A program made the position numbers and the translations under genes. A stretch of 64,000 nucleotides of DNA, from positions 380,529-444,528 of the forward strand of contig SCFE01000053.1 of NCBI GenBank assembly GCA_004352715.1, written 5' to 3'. Positions 11,001 through 21,429 of this stretch are shown piece after piece; position 1 is the stretch's first letter, and each line of letters opens with the position of its first letter. The notes under the pieces were generated by a model. That model did not search any database. It worked only from the letters and a program-made list of their open reading frames with translations, and had not been told where the DNA came from. The DNA comes from Hofstenia miamia. Its lineage: Eukaryota > Xenacoelomorpha > Acoela.

Positions 11001-11708
11001 TCAAGTGTGATATACCACTGAACTCACTGGATAGCCTTGCTTGGTACAAAATTTCATTTTTATTCTATTGATATACGATTTTGAAACTGGTTTATACACG
11101 AGATTTTGTTTTTCATGGTGTATGATGGGGATGGCATTCATTTTTTCTTTATGTGTTAGCAATAGGGGAAATTTATCCAACATGGGTAAGTGAGTGCTAC
11201 CAACATGCTGAGGTTCTACAATGTCTGTGTGTATCATTACAACATGATTCCCACGAAAAATATAACAATCATAATTGGCGGTTGTTACTGTTTCTCAATA
11301 TATCTTTCTGTAAAAGCCTAGTAGATTTCCAGCTTGGGCCAAGTCTATTTCATATTGTGAATCATTCTTCACCATTAATAAATTGCGAAAAGTTTTAAAT
11401 TTTAATGAAATACCATAGGGGTCTAACATGTAATTTATAAATCCATAGAGTTCATGAAAGCTTTGCTTATGCCCTGAATAAATTTCCAATGAGGTTATGT
11501 TTCCATCTTTATCCTTTAAAGTCCACTTTTGGTGCTTAAGATTAAGAAATTTTGACGGATATCCAAAATCAATTAACGCAACTTCACATGCATTATATAT
11601 CAGTTTGTCCAAATATGTTGTAAATTCATTCAATCCATCTGGGCAACATACACCAGGCTTCCAGCATTTTTCAGATAATAATGTTACAATAACCATTGTG
11701 TATACCAC
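11001..11708 (-). pseudogene. Polinton minor capsid (penton-type) protein
   Basis: Read from 11708 down to 11001 this is one frame of about 235 codons broken by a single TGA near 11255. The N-terminal half has VTLLS, then NEFTTYLDK, NACEVALIDFGYPSKF and EIDLAQAGNLLGFY. The C-terminal half has IHTDIVEPQHVGSTHLPML and an HHEKQN motif. Animal Polintons carry a protein with this order (V-T-L-P-S, F-x-T-x-L, E-V-A-L-x-E-x-x-Y-P, L-G-F, then D-I-V-E-P-Q-x-V-G and P-L-L), generally interpreted as a single-jelly-roll minor capsid protein; which historical Polinton letter name it has is not certain from sequence. A second, truncated copy lies at 18819-19260 on the other strand. The protease gene is just upstream in the same orientation. 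Confidence 0.65.
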
Positions 11709-11801
11709 CCATCTATGAGTTTGTTATCATCTGAGTGAACTTGTAATGTAATGTCTATGTATTTTATTAAATTGTACATGCGTTTTTATCAAATACAAGT
11801 T

Positions 11802-12251
11802 TTAGGTAATTTTATTAAGACCATTATCACACAAAAAATCATTAATAAATGGTAAATTGGTAAACACAAGCACTTCTGGTATTTTATTAAAAAATAAAAA
11901 TGCATGAAATATACAGTAAGCACCACATATCAGAGATGTTCCTTGTAATCTCGTTTTTCTATCACCCTCATAAACGTGAAATCCTAGATAGGTGGTGTGA
12001 CAATAGCATTCAATGTCAGGATAATGTTTTAAGGGACGTGCAAGAGAATCTTTGAAAATTAAATCACCATTGTCATCTCATATAATCAACAACCAATGTG
12101 TACCAGGGTGATTGTGGGGACTTGCATTTGCAATTAAAAATGAGCCTTGAACCAAACTTGGTTGAATATCATCTGAGGCATGTACACCATAAAATCAAAA
12201 GCAGAGTGAGGGAATTTGTAAGGAAATGTGTCTAATCTCGTCAGCATCCAT
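11802..12251 (-). pseudogene. Polinton adenain-like cysteine protease, two in-frame TGA codons
   Basis: A frame of 150 codons runs from ATG at 12251 down to TAA at 11804-11802 and has the length and order of Polinton proteases. Visible parts are GVHASDDIQP near residue 22, HPGTHWLLI with the catalytic His next to Trp, a GDLIFKDSLARP segment with the acidic residue, and QGTSLICGAYCIF with the conserved Gln and the catalytic Cys in C-G-x-Y-C. In adenoviruses and related elements this enzyme matures capsid proteins. Two TGA codons interrupt the frame: one about 18 codons in and one right after the HW motif. Because of them no long open frame exists. The family assignment is strong because all catalytic neighbourhoods are in order in one frame. 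Confidence 0.75.
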
Positions 12252-12440
12252 TAAATATTTAAATAAATGTAAAGTCTCCAATGTCTAAATTTAACATAGA
12301 GCTAAAACNNNNNNNNNNNNNNTAAAATCAAAAGCAGAGTGAGGGAATTTGTAAGGAAATGTGTCTAATCTCGTCAGCATCCATTAAATATTTAAATAAA
12401 TGTAAAGTCTCCAATGTCTAAATTTAACATAGAGCTAAAA
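12191..12440. repeat. Same 118 bp on both sides of a 14-N gap
   Basis: Bases 12191-12308 and 12323-12440 are essentially identical and flank a gap of 14 N (12309-12322). This is the pattern of two contig ends that overlap but were not merged. The start of the protease gene lies in the first copy. Confidence 0.8.
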
Positions 12441-12842
12441 CAATAAAGATGGTAGATGGCCTAAAATTGGTAAATTAAACCAAAATCTGTAAAATATCAG
12501 ATATCCATTGCCAATTCCAAATTCTCTTTTAACAAAACCATAGCTATCATGGTAGATTGCGTGTATTCTAAACAGTTTTGACCATTTCAAAAGCAAGTGT
12601 AGCCTTGAATTATCAATTTCAATCAATCCTCCATCAGGGTTCATTTGCAAAACCTTTTCAACTCTGACATTGTGTATGCCATATTTCTGTAATAGATAGT
12701 TTGTAACATGTGCAAACTTCAAATGTGGGTCTTTGGTAGAATGAATACAACCTTCCACCACACGAATTTCATCAAGTTTCAACATCTTTCTACAATACAA
12801 TGATTTACAAAACACATATCTTATCCTTTTATAACTTTTCAC
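12435..12842 (-). CDS. Unrecognised Polinton-associated ORF, 135 aa
   Basis: Uninterrupted frame of 135 codons. It contains a basic N-terminus (MKSYKRIRYVF), a middle with IHSTKDPHLKFAHVTNYLL and VLQMNPDGGLIEIDNSRL, and an aromatic, hydrophobic C-terminus. It lies upstream of the protease in the same orientation, with its 3' end reaching the duplicated contig end, so the true C-terminus may differ. I do not recognise a family. Its position between Polinton genes makes an element-encoded accessory protein the most likely identity. No signal peptide or clear membrane helix is seen. Confidence 0.45.
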   Translation of the reverse strand: MKSYKRIRYVFCKSLYCRKMLKLDEIRVVEGCIHSTKDPHLKFAHVTNYLLQKYGIHNVRVEKVLQMNPDGGLIEIDNSRLHLLLKWSKLFRIHAIYHDSYGFVKREFGIGNGYLIFYRFWFNLPILGHLPSLLF

Positions 12843-13045
12843 TGTTTATCAATATAGACATTGGAATTGGTTTCCCCCAAAACAATAACTTCCATTGATT
12901 TGGTTAGTGTGTTTTTAAAATCATGTTTAATGTATATTTGCACCACCCAATTCAGGATACAAAACCTCATTTTTGGCCTCTGCAATGCTGGTCAGATCAA
13001 AAACCATAATCACGTGTTTGTTATATTGCATATAAGTAGTAATGG

Positions 13046-13210
13046 CCAAGTCCTTCCTGTTACACTTTTTTCTGATTGGTCGAGAGGTCAAGTCCAGCCT
13101 GTTACACTTTTTTGTGATTGGTTGAGAGGGGTGGCCTTTGACCTGAGATGCAGTGGATATTGATGGCGTCATAATGTGTTGACTGATTAAACAAGTCAGT
13201 CTATATATTC
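13046..13210 (+). promoter_or_regulatory. Putative promoter: tandem 42-bp repeat with ATTGG boxes, then TATA-like motif
   Basis: A 42-bp unit is present twice in tandem (about 13046-13087 and 13088-13130), each containing CTGTTACACTTTTTT followed by GATTGGT, an inverted CCAAT box. A TATATA motif follows at 13203-13208, about 60 bp before the ATG at 13266. The block lies between divergent ORFs (12842 minus and 13266 plus). Promoter function is inferred from layout only. Confidence 0.4.
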
Positions 13211-13265
13211 ACCTAAATTATCAGATAAAATCATTATTTTTATTCTACGCAAATTCACTTTTCTT

Positions 13266-13689
13266 ATGTCTGTTGAAACATTAGTATCTGGTTCACTTGG
13301 CAATCTGTTTGATGAGCTATGTACAACTCCACCACCAGCCTCCAACTATAATCCGTTAACACAAGAGATGATGATCGCACCACCTGCACCTGTAAAAGAA
13401 AAACGCAAAGCTCCCCACAAGCAAAAACGTCCTGCACTTAATAATAATGTCATTGTCTTACCCAACACAAAGGTACAAGAAGAAGGCGATGATATTTTAC
13501 AATGCTTACATGATGTCAATTCACAACCATCATCGTGTACTTTTTCAATCGCGAGTCCTGCTAGTGAAATTCCGAAAAAACTCTGGTTAACAATCATGGA
13601 TGCTGTTCAGTTGAACACAAGATATGGTGTTGCAGTAAAGATTAGACTCGACAATGGTGTTTATTATTTTCTACCTAACTGCTATGTCA
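13266..13689 (+). CDS. Unrecognised Polinton-region ORF, N-terminal 141 aa, cut by a gap
   Basis: The open frame begins MSVETLVSGSLGNLFDELC and continues for 141 codons into an N run at 13690, so its length is unknown. The first 70 residues are Pro- and Lys-rich and look disordered (PPPASNY, EKRKAPHKQKRP). The rest is more globular, with IPKKLWLTIMDAVQL and VAVKIRLDNGVYYF. The basic, flexible N-terminus would suit a nucleic-acid-binding protein, but I recognise no domain. A candidate promoter lies just upstream. Base composition is less AT-rich than the surrounding spacer, which supports real coding. Confidence 0.45.
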
Positions 13690-14580
13690 NNNNNNNNNNN
13701 NNNNNNNNNNNNNNNNNNNNNNNNNNNNNNNNNNNNNNNNNNNNNNNNNNNNNNNNNNNNNNNNNNNNNNNNNNNNNNNNNNNNNNNNNNNNNNNNNNNN
13801 NNNNNNNNNNNNNNNNNNNNNNNNNNNNNNNNNNNNNNNNNNNNNNNNNNNNNNNNNNNNNNNNNNNNNNNNNNNNNNNNNNNNNNNNNNNNNNNNNNNN
13901 NNNNNNNNNNNNNNNNNNNNNNNNNNNNNNNNNNNNNNNNNNNNNNNNNNNNNNNNNNNNNNNNNNNNNNNNNNNNNNNNNNNNNNNNNNNNNNNNNNNN
14001 NNNNNNNNNNNNNNNNNNNNNNNNNNNNNNNNNNNNNNNNNNNNNNNNNNNNNNNNNNNNNNNNNNNNNNNNNNNNNNNNNNNNNNNNNNNNNNNNNNNN
14101 NNNNNNNNNNNNNNNNNNNNNNNNNNNNNNNNNNNNNNNNNNNNNNNNNNNNNNNNNNNNNNNNNNNNNNNNNNNNNNNNNNNNNNNNNNNNNNNNNNNN
14201 NNNNNNNNNNNNNNNNNNNNNNNNNNNNNNNNNNNNNNNNNNNNNNNNNNNNNNNNNNNNNNNNNNNNNNNNNNNNNNNNNNNNNNNNNNNNNNNNNNNN
14301 NNNNNNNNNNNNNNNNNNNNNNNNNNNNNNNNNNNNNNNNNNNNNNNNNNNNNNNNNNNNNNNNNNNNNNNNNNNNNNNNNNNNNNNNNNNNNNNNNNNN
14401 NNNNNNNNNNNNNNNNNNNNNNNNNNNNNNNNNNNNNNNNNNNNNNNNNNNNNNNNNNNNNNNNNNNNNNNNNNNNNNNNNNNNNNNNNNNNNNNNNNNN
14501 NNNNNNNNNNNNNNNNNNNNNNNNNNNNNNNNNNNNNNNNNNNNNNNNNNNNNNNNNNNNNNNNNNNNNNNNNNNNNNNN
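13690..14580. other. Assembly gap (N run, 891)
   Basis: 891 undetermined bases. The frame from 13266 stays open into it, but the sequence after it does not obviously continue that protein. Confidence 0.95.
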
Positions 14581-14640
14581 AATTAATCAACTTAAAAATT
14601 CACAGTTCATTTTATCACATGCCCAAAACATTGTATTCTT

Positions 14641-14937
14641 TCATGTTGATAAGTTTAGTGAATCAATAAAAGCCATCATTTGTTCATATGTTAGGTTTCT
14701 TTCTGTAAATGGAATGTGATGGAAATTGCATTCATACCAGTTGAAAGCTTTCTGAATGTTGTGTGGGAGACAGGGAAACATTTCCTTTGAATGTTGTACT
14801 GTGATTACATATAGTTTTTTATCCAATAAAATTAACATTTCTTTAGTATAGTAAATGCTGTTGAAAGCATTCCCACGTACCTCAAAAAACACATTAGATT
14901 TCATACAGGACATCATGGTGAATAGATTAACAACCAA
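14641..14937 (-). CDS. Unrecognised ORF, 98 aa, Polinton region
   Basis: Open frame of 98 codons starting MVVNLFTMMSCM, with VFFEVRGNAF, LYVITVQHSKEMF and FNWYECNFHHIPF. The dense pattern of aromatic and charged residues suggests a real protein, and it lies among Polinton genes. It might continue past the stop near 14641 towards the gap as a broken frame. I recognise no family. Confidence 0.35.
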   Translation of the reverse strand: MVVNLFTMMSCMKSNVFFEVRGNAFNSIYYTKEMLILLDKKLYVITVQHSKEMFPCLPHNIQKAFNWYECNFHHIPFTERNLTYEQMMAFIDSLNLST

Positions 14938-17212
14938 CCATGAAAACTAGTGAGAGAGTGATTAATAATTTGTAATCAAGTTAAAACATGCTCTACAAAA
15001 TTTAACTGGAATTTCAATGGCATCACTTAATTTGTTCCAACGTAAAATGTTCCAAAATGTCCCTTTAATGTACATTTATAGACATTCCATACTAAAGCAA
15101 AATTAACCAATGTGGGAAATTAGATATTGAATTGAAGATTCTGAGAATAGGATTACTTTAGCATTAAATTTCATGTTGATAACAAATTTGTTAGAGCTTT
15201 TGTGAACCATTGTGTTATTGTTGTTTAGTAATCTATACTGTTTGTAGTAATAACCTTGAAATAGCATCTATGTTAACTTTCATTATTGATAAATAATCTT
15301 TTAGTAGTAGTTGCGGTTTTCATTGTATTGTCAATATTAATGTGAATTTTAATTTTAATATATATTTATTTACGTGAACATTCGTAGTGTAAATAACACA
15401 GCCATGCTTATGTATGGAAATAGTAGGCTCCTACCGAATCTCTGTAAACATTAAATGATTCAGATGTTACAAACGCTGTAAATATATTTTTATAGTTACT
15501 GTTTGTTTGCATTACATTTATGATAAAATTATTAAAATTCATATTAACAAATAATACGAAATTATGTTATAGACAATATTGATATACTAGCGCAATTGTC
15601 ATGATTTTCAATATTTATCCAATAATTTTTAACTGAACAAATCTACCTTATTCATAGTTGAGATTAAATATTTCGAATACCACAAACTGTTGTATGATAT
15701 TAATATTCATGTGCGTTCTACATGCTATTTTATCAATAAACTGTCAATTAACATAAAATTTACCTTTTAATGTTGAAATACAATTAAGTCCGAGCATATG
15801 TCAATGAAAAACCATATAAGGTTCTTCAAGGATACACATNNNNNNNNNNNNNNNNNNNNNNNNNNNNNNNNNNNNNNNNNNNNNNNNNNNNNNNNNNNNN
15901 NNNNNNNNNNNNNNNNNNNNNNNNNNNNNNNNNNNNNNNNNNNNNNNNNNNNNNNNNNNNNNNNNNNNNNNNNNNNNNNNNNNNNNNNNNNNNNNNNNNN
16001 NNNNNNNNNNNNNNNNNNNNNNNNNNNNNNNNNNNNNNNNNNNNNNNNNNNNNNNNNNNNNNNNNNNNNNNNNNNNNNNNNNNNNNNNNNNNNNNNNNNN
16101 NNNNNNNNNNNNNNNNNNNNNNNNNNNNNNNNNNNNNNNNNNNNNNNNNNNNNNNNNNNNNNNNNNNNNNNNNNNNNNNNNNNNNNNNNNNNNNNNNNNN
16201 NNNNNNNNNNNNNNNNNNNNNNNNNNNNNNNNNNNNNNNNNNNNNNNNNNNNNNNNNNNNNNNNNNNNNNNNNNNNNNNNNNNNNNNNNNNNNNNNNNNN
16301 NNNNNNNNNNNNNNNNNNNNNNNNNNNNNNNNNNNNNNNNNNNNNNNNNNNNNNNNNNNNNNNNNNNNNNNNNNNNNNNNNNNNNNNNNNNNNNNNNNNN
16401 NNNNNNNNNNNNNNNNNNNNNNNNNNNNNNNNNNNNNNNNNNNNNNNNNNNNNNNNNNNNNNNNNNNNNNNNNNNNNNNNNNNNNNNNNNNNNNNNNNNN
16501 NNNNNNNNNNNNNNNNNNNNNNNNNNNNNNNNNNNNNNNNNNNNNNNNNNNNNNNNNNNNNNNNNNNNNNNNNNNNNNNNNNNNNNNNNNNNNNNNNNNN
16601 NNNNNNNNNNNNNNNNNNNNNNNNNNNNNNNNNNNNNNNNNNNNNNNNNNNNNNNNNNNNNNNNNNNNNNNNNNNNNNNNNNNNNNNNNNNNNNNNNNNN
16701 NNNNNNNNNNNNNNNNNNNNNNNNNNNNNNNNNNNNNNNNNNNNNNNNNNNNNNNNNNNNNNNNNNNNNNNNNNNNNNNNNNNNNNNNNNNNNNNNNNNN
16801 NNNNNNNNNNNNNNNNNNNNNNNNNNNNNNNNNNNNNNNGTATGTGGTAAAACCCACAAACGTGTTTAAGACAAGACAAAAATGTAATTTATTCTACACT
16901 TTGCTTATAATGACCATATATATCGCACTATTAAATTTGTCTATTGTTAGTTTATCATCATTGTTGTTGAGGGAATGCTGTAAGAAACAAACGCAATGTG
17001 TATTTGCACATTATGAATTTCACATGGTAGTATCTAAATTAATGATTAATAAACAAGTCAAATGAGATGATAGATCACAGTATAAAACACATGACAATTC
17101 ATAGTCTAAACAAATCAATTAAAAATGTGTATTAAGAAACAAACGACGTTTCTATTTATTATAAGGTATATATAATTAATTTAACATCGGACAGCAAATT
17201 CGCATCAATTCA
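14938..17212. other. AT-rich, no gene seen; contains a 1-kb gap
   Basis: AT-rich sequence with no supportable ORF on either strand. 15840-16839 is an N run of exactly 1000. The short open stretches beside the gap are artefacts of the N run. Confidence 0.6.
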
Positions 17213-18818
17213 TTAACCCTTTCAGGACCACAAGGTCTGTGAGACAGCTCATGATCTGAATTTTTGATATGTTTTGCGGTTTCAGATTAAAAAACCCCAG
17301 AACCAGTCTCATGTTTGTATCTATTGTAGTTTCCGAGATAATTTAGGGGACTCAGGTGTCCCTACTGTCCCGAAGGGAAAAAATGACTATTATTCCATAT
17401 AACAACTACATTGCATTAAAATGTTACATACTTGCTAGATTAAAGTAAATTGGTATCTATGCTAAAGACAAACAACATGACATTCAATGAAACAGTCTTT
17501 AGACAATAAGGGACACCTGTGTCCCTGTGGTCTGGGGGAAAATGCAGATATTTTTTATTTCACAATTTTCACAGAAAAGCCTAACTAAAAAAATGACTGA
17601 AATCGCTGGCTGCCTTTTTTGTTATAATTGCTTGCTAATATTTCGCTACAAAGGGCACATTATCAAAATTGAATTAGTTTGAAATCCCTTAAAGACAAAA
17701 ATAACAATTATGTGCAAAACACGTAAAATGTATGGCAGGAAAAATGTTTTTTTGCAGTAGTTGAAATAAATCACATGAAATAACAAAAAAGTCTAACAGT
17801 TGTTTTTAAAAATCAGCTTATACATGCGTATGATATTGTGCAAAACAGTTTCTTGTTCCTTTTCCTGCAACCATGCACAGATATACTCCACATGTTCCAC
17901 ATTTGAAATATGTCTTGTTTTCAACACCGGCGGCATAGCAATGTCTACATTTCCCCGGACAGTGAGTATTTCAGGTAAATGTAATGGAACTTCTGTTGGT
18001 AAATATGAGCGACGAGACTGATATGTTGAAGGAGCATTTCTTGAATGGTTGCTATAATGCCCAATCAAAGATTTTCAACAACAATATTGAAATCCAAAAG
18101 ATCAATGCCTTGGGGGTAGAGTTTCCTGTACACAATATGGCTGTTTACAAGAGCCATATCCAATAAATCAAAAAATAATCTTAAATAATACCTCCCACTT
18201 GAAGACTTTCTGTCCAACCATGCATAGGAAATTTCTTAAATAAATGACCCTGTTAGAATTTTTTTTAAATATCTGATTTCAGCTCCTTCTTATAGGGATA
18301 CGGTGTACTAACTTCTTTTAATAAAGACAAAAAAGTCAAAATATGATTTAGAGGTAAATAGTAAACAGTAGATACAACTGCCCCCATTAAAGCTTTGTTT
18401 TCAGAAACAACCCTTATTTTGTTCAGATTAAGCCAAATGGTCCTTCCGGACAGTAGGGACACACATGTCCTTGAACAAATTATTGCAAATATCTAAGACT
18501 GTATAGTAGTAAATCAAATCAGGTTTTTTTAACAGTTATGTATTACTGTCCTCTTTTGGTTTCTGACAATTATGTTTAGTTGTATTGAGATAACTTTCCA
18601 CAGGACACCCAGTAATGTTGAAAGGAGAAATTGGACCAAATTTTGGTCCATATTTTTGTCGAAAATGGTGAAAATTAAAAAAAAATATTTTGAAGTTGAA
18701 GAAATAACTTTGAACTATATATCCAAACTGAAGCTAATGTTTTTTACTTGGTACAGTCTCAAATCTATTAACTTAAAAGTTGGGGACTCCTATATCCCTA
18801 TGGTGCTGAAAGGGTTAA
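17213..18818 (-). mobile_element. Deleted piggyBac-type element with TTAA target duplication
   Basis: The left end reads TTAA then CCCTTTCAGGACCAC (TTAA at 17213-17216). The right end, read on the other strand, is TTAA then CCCTTTCAGCACCAT (TTAA at 18815-18818). TTAA target duplication plus C/G-run inverted termini is diagnostic of piggyBac. The 1.6-kb interior keeps only the C-terminal part of a transposase on the minus strand, so it could move only with enzyme supplied elsewhere. The sequence just right of the element is a Polinton capsid gene fragment, but the matching 5' half of that gene is not on the left side. Confidence 0.75.
17793..18470 (-). pseudogene. piggyBac transposase C-terminal remnant
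   Basis: Read on the minus strand from about 18470 down, the sequence goes through KALMGAVVSTVYYLP, a PYKKELKSD segment and, in another frame with breaks, DLLDMALVNSHIVYRK, the family's conserved helix before the C-terminal domain. The piece at 17793-18068 contains KTRHISNVEHVEYICAW near its end, where intact relatives carry a Cys-rich zinc-binding domain. Several stops and frameshifts are present and the catalytic Asp residues are missing. The surrounding TTAA ends give independent support. Confidence 0.55.
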
Positions 18819-19260
18819 ACCCAAAGGTGTTTCAATACAATTTAAATTGGTTGGTAGACACTTACAAGCAACAAACAAGTCGGAATACGAGGTGGATTTA
18901 GACCAGGCAGGTGAAATGCTAGGATTTTATGGAAAAATTTATCCAAATACAACAACTGATGCCAGCTATGAATGCAACATATATGGTGGAAATCATGTTT
19001 TAATGGTACAAACCAATATTGTAGAACTTCAATTTGTTGGTAGCACTCAACTACCCCTACTGGATAAATCCCTATTGGTGTTAACACAAATTGCCAAACC
19101 AAGTACCATGTCATAATACATCATGAAAAGCAAAATCCAATGTATAAGGCAGTGTCAAGATCATAAATTGATAGAATAAATATAAAGTATTGTAGTGAAC
19201 AAGGTCAAATAATAGAATTCAATGGGACTGGAAGACTGTATATAATGTTGGATATTCACA
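18819..19260 (+). pseudogene. Second copy of the Polinton minor capsid gene, 5'-truncated
   Basis: Starting directly after the TTAA of the piggyBac element, the frame gives a segment similar to the minus-strand gene at 11001-11708: EYEVDLDQAGEMLGFYGKIY, then QTNIVELQFVGSTQLPLLDK, and after stops near 19115 an HHEKQNPMYKAVS motif. The first 70 or so residues of the gene are missing. It is in the opposite orientation to the other copy, so two Polintons or a rearranged one contributed to the region. Several stops make it non-functional. Confidence 0.65.
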
Positions 19261-19952
19261 CAGAATGATGGAAAATCAAAAATTATTTCATTTCATGTTT
19301 GTAGCATTTGTGTAAACTCTATACATTTTGTATTTTTATTAAATAAATCCATTAATATTATTTTTTCCAAGTTGCAAAATGTAACAGAATATTCAGTTTT
19401 TACAGAGATTGAGTTAAGGATGGTTGAATGTTTTTACATTTAAATAATTCGATTAAGCAAAAATTGATTTCTTGTGCATGTTTAACATGAATAAAAATTT
19501 TTTGTTAAGGAAAACGCAACATCTATTATTGGTATAATGTGTAAATAAAATAAATTACAAAAGAAATACTTTACTAAAAACTGTAAAAGAAGCTCTGTTT
19601 CAATCACATTGGCTAACTTATTTGGTGGTGGGAGTGAGAACATGTACATTTCAAATAACGAAATTGTGTTTGATATATTTTACAAGTAAGTGATTTTGGT
19701 CAAATGTCATAGAACTAATCTCAAAATAAAAATTGAGTTTATAAAATAAAATTATTTGCTTAAAAAAGAAATTTACCAAAAATATAACAAAATAATTGAA
19801 AAGAAAAATTATTTTTAAAAGTCAACATGTTGTTTTCAAAAAGTTTATATCACTGCTATTCCCCTTGTTCCAATTTTCACGTCATGCACTTGAAAAAATG
19901 AATTTAAATTCAGAAAGTAAGATGAATGATATGGGCTCTTGTTAAAAGATCA

Positions 19953-19971
19953 AGATGTGTATAAGAGACAG
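19953..19971 (+). other. Exact Tn5 mosaic end (Nextera adapter remnant)
   Basis: The 19 bases AGATGTGTATAAGAGACAG are identical to the Tn5 mosaic end used in Nextera and Nextera mate-pair libraries. An exact 19-base match by chance is very unlikely. This most likely marks an untrimmed adapter, possibly a chimeric or mate-pair junction, so the join between left and right flanks is suspect. Confidence 0.92.
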
Positions 19972-20749
19972 GTTTATCATTGAAGCGAACTTGGCTAACC
20001 ATTTCAAAAATACAACTCCACAAAGAACTTGGTACATAATTTAATTTTAAACAATTTTATATATGGTAATGTTTTATTTGGTTATACACATTGATGAAAT
20101 ATTTCATTTCCCAGCATACATGTTTTTTGGAATAAAAAAATTTATGCATTAATGATTTACCTTAATATATCCATTGATGTATTATCTCTTTACATTGTAC
20201 ACGTTTAAACTAAACTATACATGTGCTTTTTGATTAAAACTAAATTATGAATGTTGAATTATTAAAAGTTAAATTGTTTTAATTGCATTTTGTTTAACTT
20301 GCAACTGAGTGAATGGAATTATTTGTACATAATAGTTCTTATTTAAATGCTTTTGTTTAATTGTAACAATTGACTGACTAGAATTATTTAGACATAATAA
20401 TTTTTTTAACTAACAATGCGAATTATGAATGTAGAATTATTAATAAAACTCAAATTCTTTGTACACGTTTTGCTATTGAATTTAACATGAATCCCATTAC
20501 ATGCATTTCAGATTTATACATTTAGAGCAAATGCAGTGCATATCATGGAATCGTGCGATACAAAACAATTGAAAAGTGGAACACTGTGTGATGCATACAA
20601 TCACGTAAACAAGGTCTATAAATCAAATAAAATTGAACAATGGTGTGTAAGTCAAGAGAAGCAGTGACATTCGGAAAACCCATGCATAAACCCCATATAA
20701 ACTCATAAAAAACAAGTAGGAGTGAAAAAAACATGGAAAAATCGATTAA

Positions 20750-20895
20750 AGATGCATCAGTCAGCAAATGTATACAACCCCGAAAAATCGTGTGTGAGTT
20801 GATAAAGGTGTATCAGTCTACAAATGTGTACAAAAAGTGAACAATGTGGAAAACTCGAGAAAAGATGCATCAGTCAGCAAATGTGTACAACCTTA
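20750..20895 (+). repeat. About 55-bp tandem repeat, three units
   Basis: The motif GATGCATCAGTCAGCAAATG followed by T(A/G)TACAACC occurs at about 20751 and 20863, with a diverged middle unit (GTGTATCAGTCTACAAATG) at about 20808. No further copies are evident. Confidence 0.6.
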
Positions 20896-21429
20896 AAAAT
20901 TCATATAAACCAAAAATAAGTTTAAATAAATGATCAGCATGTAAAATCTGATATATAATAATTTTGTATATTGAAACAAGTGTGTATATACATTTTATTA
21001 ATATTGCATGAATAAATTTTAGGAAGCGAATTTTTGGTTCTATACATAAACCATGTTTTACTCTTTCCAAAAATGTAGGTTGCTTTTATTATGTATTACA
21101 CCTTTAAGTATAGCGAATATTTTCCTGTTTTGTGAAAAATGAATTAAACATATGGAATTTTTTTAAAATGAAATATCAATGTATTTGAAAAACGGTGTGA
21201 AGCCTTTTGCATGTAATGATGGAAATTTTTGTAGTGTGTTATTATAAAATACGTGGGTGTAAGCCATGTGAATAACGACCAAAAGCATGTAACGGCACTA
21301 TAGCAAAACACACAGCAAATGTAAACTAAATAGGCCCCAACCTGTAAATGAATCACCACAAAAATCAATCATCTTGTAAATGTCATGAATCATTGCAAAA
21401 ACCCATTCGTGGTGCTGACAGCTAGGTGA

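Larger units (their letters stand above)
19261..21429. other. AT-rich, no gene seen
   Basis: Two kilobases of AT-rich sequence without a supportable gene. It holds an embedded Tn5 end at 19953-19971, a loose internal repetition of AATTATGAATGT(T/A)GAATTATTAA around 20240 and 20420, and a short tandem repeat at 20750-20895. Confidence 0.6.

Noticed and set aside
643-12251. Alternative genetic code with TGA as a sense codon in the Polinton genes
   Set aside because: TAA and TAG stops and frameshifts also occur in the same genes, and the host genes in the window read normally with standard stops.
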